Source: Asterias amurensis (Eukaryota; Echinodermata; Asteroidea; Forcipulatida; Asteriidae). From it: a stretch of 64,000 nt of DNA. A model generated the notes under the pieces. It was given only the letters and a program-made list of their open reading frames with translations. It had not been told where the DNA came from and made no database searches. How positions within the stretch are numbered: the stretch's first letter is position 1; the number at the start of each line of letters is the position of its first letter. Below, piece after piece: positions 1 to 11,610 of this stretch. Position numbers and translations under genes: made by a program. The stretch is taken from positions 4,032,501 to 4,096,500 of the forward strand of contig NC_092661.1 of assembly GCF_032118995.1 (NCBI RefSeq), read 5' to 3'.

Positions 1-353
1 AATGGTACATTTGACATGGTAGTTTGAATTGTAACTTACTCATGTATTGAGCCAAATTTGGTTGTGCTTAGCATCTTTTTCTGCTTAAAGGAACACGTTG
101 CCTTGGATCGGTCGGGTTGGTCTTTGAAAAGCGTCCTGTAACCGTTTGTTATAAAATGCATATGGTTGGAAAGATATTGTAAAAGTAGAATACAATGATT
201 CACACAAAAATGCCTCGAAATTGCGTGGTTTTCTTTTAATCTCGTCGACTAACACGGTCGGCCATTTATGGGAGTCAATTTTTTATTTTTTACGCTTTTT
301 ATAGACCAACTCGTCCGATCCAAGGCAACGTGTTCCTTTAAAGCTTAATTATT
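1..353. mobile_element. Fragment of AAGC-rich MITE (family B) split by family C
   Basis: Bases 1-88 repeat almost exactly the stretch at 463-552, the right half of a family B element. The match resumes after the family C element at 85-341, with TTAA on both sides of the insert. This shows that C inserted at a TTAA inside B. The left part lies outside the window. Confidence 0.6.
85..341. mobile_element. TTAA-flanked MITE, family C
   Basis: The element begins AGGAACACGTTGCCTTGGAT after a TTAA and ends with the inverted copy of that sequence followed by TTAA. Arms of about 45 bp can pair. The centre holds a second imperfect palindrome (CCTCGAAATTGCGTGGT and related). There is no coding capacity. 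A second copy lies at 3,350-3,702. TTAA target duplication is typical of piggyBac-type transposition, so a non-autonomous piggyBac-like element is the likeliest origin (inference). Confidence 0.7.
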
Positions 354-374
354 TATAATGTGGATTGCATGTTC

Positions 375-574
375 TGGGCCAAATTTCATAGAGCTGCTTT
401 AAAGGCAGAAACATTGCTTAACAACATTCTTCTAAGCAGAAATGAGCAGAATACAAGCCCCAAATGGTACATTTGACATGGTAGTTTGAAGTGTAACTTA
501 CTCATGTATTGAGCAAAATTTGGTTGTGCTTAGCATCTTTTTCTGCTTAAGCTTCTCTATAAAATTGAGCCCTG
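375..574. mobile_element. MITE family B (GGGCCAAATTTCATAGAGCTGC ends, split form)
   Basis: Ends read as inverted copies: GGGCCAAATTTCATAGAGCT on the left and the complement near 574. The interior repeats GCTTAGCA and TGCTTAAC motifs on both arms. Other copies lie at 3,765, 28,162, 30,824, 32,377, 38,397 and 50,180. Confidence 0.6.
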
Positions 575-1026
575 GTGTTTACGAACTTTGTAAACGAATA
601 AAGGTGACACGTCAAAAAACTTGTCCAGCTGTTAATTTTATAATTAACGCGATTGAAAACATGCTGTATTTGTTATTAGAAATTACCTTTTTTTCACACT
701 TATTCAGATATTGATGGGTACGAAACCCTCCAAAGCAATTGCAATATAAGTAACTCATCATATTTTCAAGCAAATTCAATTTGACAATTAAATTTGTCTA
801 AAGAAAATAGTTTATTATCAATTTCAACATTTTACAGTTTTGTTGACAAAGTGCTACTTTGCACACAGATACAATTTATTTGCTGTTGAATTTGTATGAA
901 AATTACACCGAACAGTGTAAACTTCCCCTTAGACGAGACAGCAGGATTTTGCCACCCAGAAGGGCCATGGAGTGTACAAGGTCACTCATTTTGTATAATG
1001 AAGATAACATAAGTTTACTCAATAAC

Positions 1027-1413
1027 TTAAAGGCAGTGGACACTATTGGTAATTACTCAAAATAATTATTGGCATAAAAACGTTCTTCGTGACGAGTAAT
1101 GGGGAGAGGTTGGTAGTATAAAACATTGTGAGAAACGGCTCCCTCTGAAGTGCCATAGTTTTCGAGAAAGAAGTAATTTTCCACGAATTTGATTTCGAGA
1201 CCTCAAGTTTAGAATTTGAGGTCTCGAAATCAACTATCTAAACGCACACAACTTCGTGTGACAAGGGTGTTTTTTTCTTTCATTATTATCTTGCAAGTTC
1301 GATGACCGATTGAGCTCAAATTTGTACAGGTTTGTTATTTTATGCATATGTTGAGATACACCAACTGTTAAGGCTAGTTTTTGCCAATTACCAATAGTGT
1401 CCAATGTCTTTAA
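1027..1413 (+). mobile_element. MITE family A copy 1
   Basis: Reference-quality copy of the dominant repeat. It has TTAA, then AGGCAGTGGACACTATTGG, a 3' inverted copy, then TTAA. A central hairpin with arms TTCGAGACCTCAAGTTTAGA lies near 1,193-1,232. About 385 bp, non-coding. Orientation is defined by the order GTAATTACTCAAAATAATTA first, AGCTCAAATTT later. Confidence 0.85.
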
Positions 1414-2858
1414 TGTGACTTGCTTAGAGTTGATTTGTTTGATTAATAAGATAACTAAAGGTATAAAGGGACGAGTTGTTCAACGGCCGTTTAACGCCGG
1501 AAACTGTCTGGGGTATTCAAGGCACCGTCTGATTTTTAGAGACAATGGTTTAAATTGATCTCGTAAACCGTAAAGTCCGTAAATTTTCTTTAAAAAAAAA
1601 AATGAAGATTTTTTTGTCTGACTATTTCCTCCGTGAAATTGTGAAAAACATACCACAACTTTTTTGAATTAATTTCATCCTAAATTTGTCAAGAAGACTT
1701 ACTACCTTTTAGACTATCTAGACACAATCTATCCCTCCTCTTTTCAGCTGGGTTTGATGAACGGAAATTTGTTTTCTGTCCTCCTCTTTTTGTCTGGTTT
1801 TGAACAACAAAATAATTGTTTTCCCTGATTTTTATGGAGGAAGTATTTTAGTACATAATTTGTTTTGCTAAACAAAAGTGTATTACTAAAAGTTTGTTCT
1901 ATGTATAAAGGTGTTTCATTTCTTACTTTGTTCTTGCAGCAATATTTTATGGAGAAAAACAGCATGATTTTAAAATTTTGAAAACAACTTTAATAAAAGT
2001 ATCTACGAACTGTAACTTGAGACAGAGTAAATATTTATTGATCTGTGAAAAGTGGCAGCATTGTTTGATTTGTTTGCTAAAGCTCTTACGTTTTGCTTTA
2101 TACGGACGTCTCGTGAGCTCTTAGGAAGACCAGTGTTTGAAGTATGAGACACAACTGCTTTGTTTAGGGTTACGCCTGGAACATCAGGAGTTGACACCCT
2201 AAGCAAACTTCAGCCTTTTAATATGAAAACCACAAGCAATAAAAACGTCGCATTCTGTTTGTGTTAAGCAACATTTGCACGGCTCACGCAAAAGTGTGCA
2301 TATTGGAATTTTGGGGCCATGTAAAGTCGTATGAAATTATAGAGTTAGAAAGATGGTTTAAAAATCACAATTAAATTGTTCAATCCCTTTAAACTGTGTA
2401 GCTTTCACTTTTCTTCGTGAAATGACACGGTTCACCATTATTGGCAAAACCAAATTTTGGAATCAAACTCAGTTTTTCTGTTTTTACTGTTTTATTTTTT
2501 TACTGTTTGTAAATTAGACCCCTAAGGGATAGCAAATGGTTTTATAATAAAGGTTACCCTGTCTAAATAAGTCAATAAAGAAATACTTCAAAGATTACAC
2601 ATTCTGCAGACTAGTACATCTGAGCACGACAGTGAACAGGGTGTTGCACTTTCTATACAATTCGTAATACTACTATAGAGAACTATCAAAAGACCCAAAC
2701 GGATGTTCCCTATTGGATTATCCGAGTTTTACATTAATCCCCTAATATACTTTGCGGTTTAGGATTAGGGATAGAGGGAGGGGCATGGATCATCCCTCCA
2801 TTGAAATGCCCTGGGTCGGGATACTTTTTAAAAACAAGCTAAACAAAAACAGCATCGT

Positions 2859-3003
2859 ATCGATGTAAGATATAGTCAATACTTCTCGGTTTTCCTATTT
2901 TGGTTATGCAAGAAGAACATGCCTAAAATCGCATCGATGTAAGATATAGTCAATACTTCTCGGTTTTCCTATTTTGGTTATGCTAGAAGAACATGCCTAA
3001 AAC
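2859..3003 (+). repeat. 74-bp direct tandem duplication
   Basis: The block starting ATCGATGTAAGATATAGTCA occurs at 2,859 and again at 2,933, with only one or two differences over the whole unit. This looks like a recent local duplication. No open frame spans it. Confidence 0.85.
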
Positions 3004-3349
3004 CCTATTCACACTGCAGCGATTCAACAGGGGGACCCTTGCTTAATTTGAGCATGGTTGTAAAATAAAAGCAATTTTTGACAATAATTTTCAAGGGTCC
3101 TCCAACAGAACAAAAATACGTCCTTTCACACGATATGAATTTTTTACATCCATGCTACATTTTAGCAAGGGACCCTTGCTTAATTGCTCTCGTGTGAAAG
3201 GGGCTTTTGGACATGAAAACAAAAAGTGCCAACACAGTTGTATTACTTAGGTAGACCATGGATACTATATTCCACACGTCCACACGACGTTTTTAGGAAT
3301 TAGCAAACTACATTTTTGTCTTGAAATATTCGCACGGATGTGCCCAATC

Positions 3350-3702
3350 TTAAAGGGACACGTTGCCTTGGGTCGGCCGAGTTGGTCCATTTGAAAGATG
3401 TTTTAAAAGTAGAATATAATGATCCTCACAAACATGCCTCGAAATTGCGTGGTCTTCCTTTTAATTTGCGAACTAACACGGTTGGCCAATGGAGTCAAAA
3501 ACTTGACTCCACAAAATAGCCGACCGTGTTAGTTCGCAAATTAAAACGAAAACAGTGCAATTTCGAGGCATGTTTGTGTGGATCATTAAATTTTACTTTT
3601 AAAATTAGCTATTTTATCTAACAATATGCATTTCATAACAAATGGTTTCCAAACGCTTTTCAAAGACCAACTCGTCCGATCCAAGGCAACGTGTTCCTTT
3701 AC
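3350..3702. mobile_element. TTAA-flanked MITE, family C, second copy
   Basis: Left end TTAAAGGGACACGTTGCCTT, right end AAGGCAACGTGTTCCTTT. The interior contains a long palindrome around AACACGGTTGGCCAATGGAG and its complement, so the whole element could fold into nested hairpins. It has the same ends as 85-341 but an expanded centre. Confidence 0.75.
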
Positions 3703-3764
3703 ATATCTCTTATGAGTAGTAGCGTTGATTCTGTACAATCAACGCTTCGATCGCAGTATGCTCT

Positions 3765-3905
3765 GGATTTCAATGAGCTGCTTATTAGCAGAAAATGTTG
3801 CTTAATAATTGTCTGCTTATCAGAAGTGAGCAAGATGCCAGTCGCAAATTGTACATTGTTCTGGTAAGCATAATGTTATGCTTAGCTACTTTTCTAAAAC
3901 TACAA
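3765..3905. mobile_element. MITE family B, degraded copy
   Basis: Contains the family B signatures ATTTCAATGAGCTGCTTATTAG and TTATGCTTAGCT in diverged form. Ends are ragged and no target duplication is visible. Confidence 0.4.
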
Positions 3906-4159
3906 CCATTATCTTGATAAAAATATAATAATATTACATGTATATAATAGTGAACATGCCTCTGAAGAAGGTCCGGTTTGGATCGAAAGCTAAGGCCATC
4001 TACCCTATTTATTATATATAATAGTGAACATTTATATCGCGCCATGTTAGTCAGCCTCGACACTGCCGTAACGACTTTCTCATAATAAAGTACATTTTGG
4101 TGAGTATTAAAAATGAATTAATAATGGAAATTTACATCAGGGATAAGGCAAATTAAATT

Positions 4160-4312
4160 TGGTTTGCTCATATACAACGATGTGTGCTAGCACTGTATAC
4201 TCAGTACTTTCCCAAGCTGTGTGAAAAGGAAAATCACAGGCATATTACTTGGGTGGGATTCAAACCCGCGACCTTTGCAATTTTAGAGCAGTGTCATACC
4301 AACAATATTAAA
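4160..4312 (-). mobile_element. tRNA-derived SINE-like repeat (family K)
   Basis: Read on the minus strand, a Pol III B-box-like GGGTTTGAATCCCACC follows a degraded A-box region (GTTGGTATGACACTGCTCT). The tail reads GTAATATGCCTGTGATTTTC. Two relatives lie at 28,800 and 60,320. It is not a functional tRNA: the arms do not close. Family assignment is by mutual similarity within the window only. Confidence 0.5.
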
Positions 4313-4430
4313 ATGCATGTATAAAAAGGATTTTTATAAAGTACGCGCCATGTCAATCAGCTTTTAAAAACACTCCGCTAAAAACTTTCTTACATAAAAA
4401 AGTAAATTTTGGTGAACATCAAAAATTATT

Positions 4431-5807
4431 TTAAATACAATTGAGCCCATCTGGGTCCGAGCTGTTAGGGTTCACGCCCTTCGCTTGTGCCCACAGTCTA
4501 CACATAGAACTGTCTTTCAATGGCTGACTATCGGAGCATTTGAAGCCGGGGTGTAGACGGTTATCCCCCCGGTAGTGAACCATCCTCATCTCGGTCCGTG
4601 GGCAGAGAGTGATGGTGTCGCCTCCGAGTTTAACTCCGTGGATCTTAAAGAAATGCACGTTGGTGGGTCGCACCACCGCCTTGTCCCGGCCCATGTTGAC
4701 CGGCGTGGGTTTCCGGCTACTGTACTGATTCCGCTCAAAGACGCTCTCGTGTTGGTTCATATTGCGTTTCTTTGGCTGTTTGCGCCCGTGGCAGAAAAAC
4801 CAGTTCTGGATTCGCAGAGACCCGATTCTCGCCCCAACCGGGCTGTACCTACGAATCACATCGGATATTAAATTCATAGAAGGATCCATTGGTTGTAAGA
4901 ATTCATCCACGTCTATCTTTATCATCCATTCACTGCGATGGCGATTCCTCCATAGACAATCGTTCTCATGGGCTATCTGGACCTCCAAGTAGGTCTTGCG
5001 GGGCGAGTGGTCGTGCCCCCACGGGATGATCGTCAAAAATCCACCCTCGACGAATCTCCGCAAGCTCTGGCGGAGAGTGCTAGTAGCGGGGTTGGCGTTA
5101 TCGTAGATATACACATGTTCTACTCCGTACTTACGGTGGTACTCAAGCCACGGTGGTACTGCAGCATCCATGTTTTTCACCATAGTACACATGGATAAAT
5201 AGTTTGGTTTACTCTCACGCTGTCCGGTCTGGCAAACTGTGATGTTCTCGTAGGATAGAGTTGTGGTTGAGTTTAAGATACGTCTTAAAGTCATGTTGAA
5301 CTTCGGTACTCCGTAAAGAGCTTTCGGTAACGGGCATGTCATGATGATGATATACTGTGGGGTAGCACCGAACCTCTGAAAGTCCTCTAGCATTGGGTCA
5401 GTGAGGCTCATGAAAACCTCATCTCGTGTGCCTCTGAACTCACAGAGGAAAGCCTCCGTGAGCCACCTCTCAAACCAGAGGCGAACTCCAACCACAACAA
5501 CCTCGTTGGTGAACGGGTCTGCGAAGATTGAGTGTACAGTGGGCAGCTGAGGTGTCTCGAGTTTATCCTTGAGGTAGCAACTCGGATCGTCAAGAGGCGA
5601 TACCTCCTCGTGCTTCCCAACTCTGGTGACCCTCCCGGGAGGTTTCGTACCCGTGTAAAATATATACAAGGACACGGTGGTTATTTGGAAGACGATGATG
5701 ATAGAGCATGCTATCTCAAGTTTCTTGGATGAAAAGGTTGACTTCGATGGGGTGGTCTTACTACCCCTTGACGCTTTGAAGCTCACAGATCTCAAATGGT
5801 CATCCAT
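4431..5807 (-). CDS. GT92 family (DUF23) glycosyltransferase, type II membrane protein
   Basis: A single open frame of 458 codons with no visible intron. A short basic cytoplasmic tail (residues 1-30) is followed by one membrane anchor at about 31-53, then a luminal domain, the topology of Golgi glycosyltransferases. The GT92 hallmark region is at about 204-240: LSMCTMVKN, then a WLEYHRKYGV segment and HVYIYDNAN. A DVDEF motif at 299-303 is the likely metal/nucleotide-sugar site, and MVHYRG at 409-414 matches the family's conserved C-terminal motif. N-glycosylation sequons lie at 171, 179 and 188. In animals such as C. elegans, GT92 enzymes add galactose to core fucose of N-glycans; the acceptor of this member cannot be read from sequence. 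The start at 5,807 is chosen because it opens the cytoplasmic tail. An upstream pyrimidine tract leaves room for a 5' non-coding exon. Length fits the family and nothing appears truncated. Confidence 0.88.
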   Translation of the reverse strand: MDDHLRSVSFKASRGSKTTPSKSTFSSKKLEIACSIIIVFQITTVSLYIFYTGTKPPGRVTRVGKHEEVSPLDDPSCYLKDKLETPQLPTVHSIFADPFTNEVVVVGVRLWFERWLTEAFLCEFRGTRDEVFMSLTDPMLEDFQRFGATPQYIIIMTCPLPKALYGVPKFNMTLRRILNSTTTLSYENITVCQTGQRESKPNYLSMCTMVKNMDAAVPPWLEYHRKYGVEHVYIYDNANPATSTLRQSLRRFVEGGFLTIIPWGHDHSPRKTYLEVQIAHENDCLWRNRHRSEWMIKIDVDEFLQPMDPSMNLISDVIRRYSPVGARIGSLRIQNWFFCHGRKQPKKRNMNQHESVFERNQYSSRKPTPVNMGRDKAVVRPTNVHFFKIHGVKLGGDTITLCPRTEMRMVHYRGDNRLHPGFKCSDSQPLKDSSMCRLWAQAKGVNPNSSDPDGLNCI

Positions 5808-6660
5808 GGCAAAAAAAAAAAGAAATCAGCTAACAATAATTCTGAGTGTGTTTGTATCGATGCATCATAAGACCCAAAACTGGTTTGTTTACATGTATAG
5901 AGAACCTTCAAGATGACATTACATAGAAATCAATTATCTCATTGCTAGGAATTCAGAGTTTCACTTCATCGATTATTCAAGCATGGTGGCGTGGGAATAA
6001 TCGATTGTTCTTTTCTTGTTGTGGGTCGACTTGTCTCGAAATAGTGGTCCAGTTCATAGGTCTTAAGTTGGACTGTCCTGCTGTTGTTCAGTTGGTTTAT
6101 TTTCCCCACAACCGATGCAATTTATTACGTTTTATAACAACCACCAGAGTTCTGCAGTCAAAATTGTGTGACATAGATATCTTCCATACCTTATGCTTAT
6201 TCGGGTTCGTGTGATTGCTCCCTCCTGCAAATTTAAAGATCAGAAACCAAACATGTCCCAATTGTCCGTGCCGTAAATGACACTGCGCCATAACACCCAA
6301 TGGTCCAAAGATCAACCGTAAACACACATGTGCTTCGGCCCTGCTCAAAACGCACAAAATCAACAGTTACGTCCATTATTACAAAATCCAAGCACATGGT
6401 TATCACTAGTTACAATAATCACTAATCACGTTAAGATTTCGTCACCATTGGTAAATTATGGTATCATTATCCGTGCACTGTACACAGCGAAACACTCCAC
6501 ATGTATGCACCGAAGGCAGTCGCCCGCTCAGAAAAACTGTCTCTCTTCAGCGTTCATGCCCTGTATGTAAAATCCTAGCTGCATTGAAGGGGGCACTTCA
6601 AGTTCATTTTACGAGAACTGCGTCACTAGTAGATAATCCCAATTGCAAATGAAGAAGTAG
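5808..6660. other. Intergenic, no gene seen
   Basis: This is the upstream flank of the GT92 gene. It may hold that gene's promoter, but no clear TATA or other core element stands out next to the start codon. Open frames of 60-90 codons on both strands lack domain features and splice context. Confidence 0.5.
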
Positions 6661-6689
6661 CTGGAGCATCAGTTGTTATTCATCACTTG

Positions 6690-7345
6690 ATTTTGTTTAC
6701 CACCATCAAGCTCAAACATGTCTCCGAGTGTTCTCTTGTTGGGCATTGCCACTTTGGTGGAGCTGGGAATGGCGTTCCAATTCAAAGTTCCAATAAAAAA
6801 AGTCAGAAATGGAGTGAACGTCGACGAGTAGATCCATGCGTTGTTTTCAACGGTGTATTAACTTTCCTCCGTTCTTTCCCTCTGAATCTTAAATGCAGAG
6901 TATGCAGTCCTCACCGTCTTCTGTGCACACCAAGTTCAAACATGTCTTCAAAATGCTCTCTTCTTATCGATGACCACTTTAAGGAACAGCAGGGAATGAC
7001 CATCCAAACATAAGTTCTAATAAAATCAAGTCAGAAATGGAGTGAAAGAGTAGATGCATGCGTTGTTCTCAATGATGTACCAATTTCCCTATGTCCTTAT
7101 CCTCTAAAATTTAAATGCAGAGTATGCAGTAGGTGTAGCATTTATTCCTTACCTTTATTTTGTTCACCAGCATCAAGTTCAAACCTGTCTTCATAAGCTC
7201 TCTTCTTTAGAAGTTCCCGTAAAACCATGAAGTTATTCCTACATCCATGGTAAAATCAAGTCAGAAATTCAGTGTGATCGGGTAGTTGTTCCACGGTGTA
7301 TCAACTTTCCTCTGTTCTTTTCCTCTGTGCAACCTTTTGAACCGC
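6690..7345 (+). repeat. Three diverged tandem units of about 220 bp
   Basis: Units begin near 6,700, 6,927 and 7,169. Each contains, in order, ACCA..ATCAAGCTCAAACATGTCT, AAGTCAGAAATGGAGTGAA, GCATGCGTTGTT..AACGGTGTA and CTTTCCTC.GTTCTTT. TTAAATGCAGAGTATGCAGT closes units 1 and 2. Divergence of 15-25 percent between units points to an old tandem amplification. Confidence 0.65.
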
Positions 7346-8533
7346 TTGGATTGAACCATTACCAGCGGAACATGTCCATTGTTATTCAAGTGCCAGCTTG
7401 AACTGTGTTGACTTTCTCTGTAACGTTAAGACATAAGGCAACCAGCGACTGTTCCCATCTAGGACCATGGGGTATGGTGTGTGACTGCGAAGGGTGTGGT
7501 ATGTTTATCACTGTATTTGCAATAGGGTTTATTAGCAGTCTTCATGTGTTTGCATAACGATTTATGGATTGCTCGTGTATAGCGGCTTTTGTATATCTTA
7601 TTAATAATGCATAGACTATGTCTAACGTGTTATAGAGCGCCTTGGGTGCAAGATTATAAATTCGTGCTGAAGTGAATGCCTACACGGCCCAAAGTTCATG
7701 GAGCTGCTAGAGCACAACATAAGGCAGAGAAAAAAATCAACATATTTTGCGTCTGGGTTTCTCAAAAAAATGAAGGAGGAGGGGCTTTTTATTTTTTGTT
7801 TCAAGATGGCCGCCATTCTTTTTAAAATGTCAAATATCCAGTGTTTTTTTTACTGCTCAAACACACAATACATAAATGAAACATTTTGGTCAAGACATTC
7901 AGACAAGACATTAGTGATTGTTTTAGCTGAGATCGTTTATTAAACCCTTTTTTCAAACACACAAAAAATTAAATAAAAAATAAAATAAAAAAGAAGGCGG
8001 CCTCTAAAAAGGAAGCGGGCGGGGACGCTAAACATGTTTATTTTTTTACTCGACCCAATTCCTTGAAAAAGTGCTTGTGAGAATTTCTCGTTCCAATGTT
8101 AGATATAACTCAAGTTCATGAACCTTGTGCCACCGGCGCTCCATAATCTTTTATGCAAACCCTCAGACTGTACCCCTGTTTGTATACAACCAGCGATATT
8201 AGTGGATACAACGCACATTATGTACACAAATACATGGAGGTAGAAACCTCCATGAATAATGATGTTTTAGTTAAGTAGGAAGTAGAATTTGACCGCGAAA
8301 TGAATGCAAGATCAAGTAAGCAGATTTAAATGTTTGAAATTAAAAAGTTGCAACCCCGTAGAGCCAAGGTGGCCCCTAGCTTACACTCTCCTACAGCTTC
8401 CCGATCAAAGCTAGTAGGCATTTTTCTTTCAAACCTGTACAAAACCAATTTGTGTTGAGTTGCTACTCAAATTGATCTGAGATCTAAGGTATAGATAAGG
8501 AAAAGGAAAGGTCACTGAACACTAATGATACTT
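7346..8533. other. Unique AT-rich spacer
   Basis: No convincing exon or known repeat is seen. A small perfect hairpin, ATGGAGGTAGAAACCTCCAT, lies at about 8,235-8,254. A run of A/T-rich simple sequence is at 7,958-7,995. Confidence 0.5.
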
Positions 8534-8776
8534 ATGACTGAAAATAATTGTAAGCATAAAAACCTATTGGTAGCGAGCAATGGAGAGCAGTTGGTAGTAA
8601 ACAAATCTGAAGAAACGTATTTTTTTGAGAAAGAGGTAATTTCTCACTCAAATATTAAAATACTTCAGGCCTGAAGCCCTTCATTAGGCATCTGAAAGCA
8701 CACAGATTTGTGCAACTTCCAGTATATTCTCTTACAACTGCTCTTGATGACCAATTGAGTCCAAAGTTTTGCCTAA
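8534..8776 (+). mobile_element. MITE family A, degraded copy
   Basis: Retains the internal blocks AAATAATTGTAAGCATAAAAA, GCAATGGAGAGCAGTTGGTA and GCATCTGAAAGCACAC in family A order. Terminal inverted repeats are eroded, so this is an old insertion. Confidence 0.5.
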
Positions 8777-8968
8777 GAGCAGTATACAAATATTGCGTGC
8801 AAATAATAAGACATTGTCGCAGAATAAGAACCACAAGGTGAAATGTGGACTATACCATTTCACGAGCGGGGCGATAATTTCACCACGAGAGATTTAAGTT
8901 TTCCCAAAGTGCACTAATGATATGCACTCATTTGGTTTATTTATTCAAACATTGTAACTTTATTTCTG

Positions 8969-8981
8969 TGTTGTTGTTGTT

Positions 8982-9023
<42 letters not shown>

Positions 9024-9024
9024 A

Positions 9025-9101
<77 letters not shown>

Positions 9102-9169
9102 ATCAACGTCGTCGTCGTCGTCGTCGTCGCCGCCGTCGTCGTCGCCGCCGTCGTCGTCGTCGTCGTCGT
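8969..9169 (+). repeat. (GTTGTC)n hexanucleotide microsatellite grading into (GTC)n
   Basis: About 20 tandem GTTGTC units are followed by GTC/GCC triplets, with a few interruptions. An open frame crossing it reads as alternating Leu-Ser and then poly-Ser, which is a by-product of the repeat and not a gene. The CpG-rich triplet end is unusual in this AT-rich setting. Confidence 0.95.
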
Positions 9170-9800
9170 TTTTGCAGGGGGTTATTGTTGGTTTTCATAA
9201 CAAACACAAAATAGCTGTAACCACCCATCAAAGTTTTGATATTGGAGTCGTCGATATCACGATACAAAATTAATTACTGGCAAGCCAGTCTATCGTGCGC
9301 CCTCTATTGGCCAGCTAATACAAGAACTACCGCCGATCAAGGTACAGACTGGTGAAGATTCAGAACAAGTTTAATAGGGTGTTAATTTGTTTAAATTGAT
9401 CTTTAAACCATGGCCCAATAACTAAGCATGCATGGTCAGTTATTGTTTTATTTGAAGAGAGCGTCACGTGCGGTGTTAAAACGGTTGATAATGACCAGCT
9501 GGAGCTGTTTATAGACGGTCTTTTGGGTAGCAATTTGTGCGGGTTAGCCCACAAGCTCGATTCCAGAGAGGGGTGATCGATCTCGCAGCTTATTTTTTTT
9601 ACACAAGACTACGAGGATGCATATACGGTCACAAATGCATATCCGCAAACTGTCTCATAAAAATGCACCACACGTGCAGAGCTCAAGGACGTCGGAAACC
9701 AGTCAGAAGTTTTATCCGAGTTTTCTCACTTGTTTTATACGCCTTTTTAACCAAAGTGGCATTTCTGAATGGGAATGGAAGAGAGATGACTCCTTCTTAA
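9170..9800. other. Spacer without gene
   Basis: Short frames on both strands show no family features. The sequence around 9,287-9,340 (GGCAAGCCAGTCTATCGTGC) occurs once and is unexplained. Confidence 0.45.
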
Positions 9801-9914
9801 ACAGCCGTATAAAACATTGCAGGGTCGATCGTGGCCGTGCGATAAAGGCCTGACCAGAAGGTAAGTGCCTTTATCGCACGCACGGCCACGACCTTGCCTG
9901 TTTTAAACGGCTTA
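9801..9914. repeat. Inverted repeat, arms about 48 bp
   Basis: The left arm, 9,801-9,850 (ACAGCCGTATAAAACATTGC through GATAAAGGCC), pairs with 9,867-9,914 (GCCTTTATCGCACGCACGGC through AAACGGCT). The loop is about 16 bases. Probably the core of a small non-autonomous DNA element; no clear target duplication. Confidence 0.7.
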
Positions 9915-9978
9915 TAGGAATGTATCGCTACCCTTTCATTCCCGTATTGGTGCCTCAGCATGCAATGCTTCAAATCCA

Positions 9979-10414
9979 CTAGACTATAGGCCCACCGTGA
10001 AGTCTGTTCTCAGCATACCCTGGTCATCATACCACCGCAAGGATAGTCAAGCGTTAAAAGGGGCATTCAGAAAAAAAAGTAATTAATATAACACAGTACC
10101 AGCAACATTTTCTGGTAAAAATTCCATATTGTCATGCCACAACTTTTCCATACGTTTTTAAATAAATTAGTACCCAATTTATTCAAATTAGATACAATTG
10201 TTTTCCTTTTGTACCTCACAAATCCAACGCTACGGGGATCACCGCGGAGTCGTAGTTTTAACCATCACTCGAAGCAGTCGATATTTGTTATATCATCACT
10301 CTACTTTCGCGATCCCCCGCTCGCTTCCTCCCTGTCCTCGCCGTGCACATCAGCGTCTTGCAACAAGTCTAGACTTTTTCAGAATGTAGTGAGAACGAGT
10401 TGGGTGTTCTAAAA
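9979..10414. other. Spacer without gene
   Basis: Nothing recognisable. GTTCTAAAACTACGTTCT at about 10,407-10,424 is a short imperfect palindrome at the border of the following tandem repeat. Confidence 0.4.
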
Positions 10415-11520
10415 CTACGTTCTAAAAATAGCACAAGGGTGAAATTTATAGGAATGATTTTTTGTCTCAAGTAAATCCAAGGATGATACTTTGTAGTGAT
10501 GTAAAAGGTTTATGATTTTTTTTTTTTTTTGGGTGGGGTGGAGTTGTAAATATTAACTAAAAACAGTTTTGCAGACCCCCAAATCGGCCTAAAGTGGCCT
10601 AAACACAAATGAACTGTTACCATGGCAACGTATTATATAATGATTTGAAATGTTTTTTTTTTGGACCCCAAGTCCCTACCATCCACAAAGTATAAGAACA
10701 ATATTCCCTTTTTTCACCGTGGCCACGTATGTCAATATTATTTGAAAAGACCCTTAAAAAGCATTTTTTTCACGTTTTGGGGAAAAAGTCTAGTTTTGAG
10801 GCAGAACTGTCACAACAGGATACAATTGCCCAGATATGACAAGACCAATGTTGGCCCTAATCACAGCCGAAAGGAAAATTTTCTGAGACCCCTGGCAAAT
10901 TGACATTTTTGGGTCCAAAAATAGGGTAAAAATGGCGATTTTGCAAGTTCTAAAAACATACTGTAATGCTCGATGCAAAAATAGCACAAGGGTGATATTT
11001 AAAGCAATAATTTTTTTTTCTCAAGGAAGGCCAAGGATGATACTTTGTAGTGATATACAAAGTTTTTTTAAATTATTTTGCATTTCGGTGGGGTGGAGTT
11101 GTAAATATGAGCTAAAAACCAGTTTTTTAAACCCCCAAATCGGCCTTAAATGGCAAATAAATTAAAAAAATAAGCCGTAACCATGGCAACGGGCTATATA
11201 TGGAATTGAAAATGCAATTTTGTTTACTTGCACCCCAAGGCCTTGCCACCCACAAAGTATAAACAAATTCATTTTTTGACCGTGAGCAAATAATATGTCA
11301 ACTAATTACCTGAAATGACTCTTAAACGTTTTGTGAAAAAGCAGGAAAGCACAGAAACAGAAAAATTGCGTTTTCCCCGAAACGTAAAACCTGCTTTAAT
11401 AATATTCTGAGAGCACAATAGAAAATGGCCAGTTTTCATGCTACTTCGCTACGCTCATACGCATGAAAAACAGTTTAGTGTTAATGGACACGCCATAATA
11501 AAGGAAAAAGAGGGCAATAG
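10415..11520 (+). repeat. Two tandem copies of a unit of about 555 bp
   Basis: The block AAAAATAGCACAAGGGTGA starts near 10,424 and again near 10,978. It is followed in both copies by CCAAGGATGATACTTTGTAG, GTGGGGTGGAGTTGTAAATA, CCCCCAAATCGGCCT, AACCATGGCAACG and ACCCACAAAGTATAA. Similarity is high but with many indels. Short frames inside are not conserved between the copies, so this is not coding. Confidence 0.8.
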
Positions 11521-11569
11521 GATTTGATTCAAATTATTTGTTTACAGCATGGGATAATGGTGGTATCAC

Positions 11570-11575
11570 AAACGG

Positions 11576-11610
<35 letters not shown>

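Larger units (their letters stand above)
1..4430. other. Repeat-rich intergenic region, no gene seen
   Basis: No frame here carries a recognisable domain or a set of spliceable exons. The stretch is built from short inverted-repeat elements listed separately, a 74-bp tandem duplication and AT-rich unique DNA. Around 3,010-3,215 a weak inverted repeat (GGGACCCTTGCTTAATT-like ends) suggests one more old element. Short open frames overlap repeats and look random. Confidence 0.7.

Noticed and set aside
8917-9273. 118-codon open frame rich in Leu-Ser and poly-Ser
   Set aside because: It is produced by the GTTGTC microsatellite; flanking codons have no family features or splice sites.
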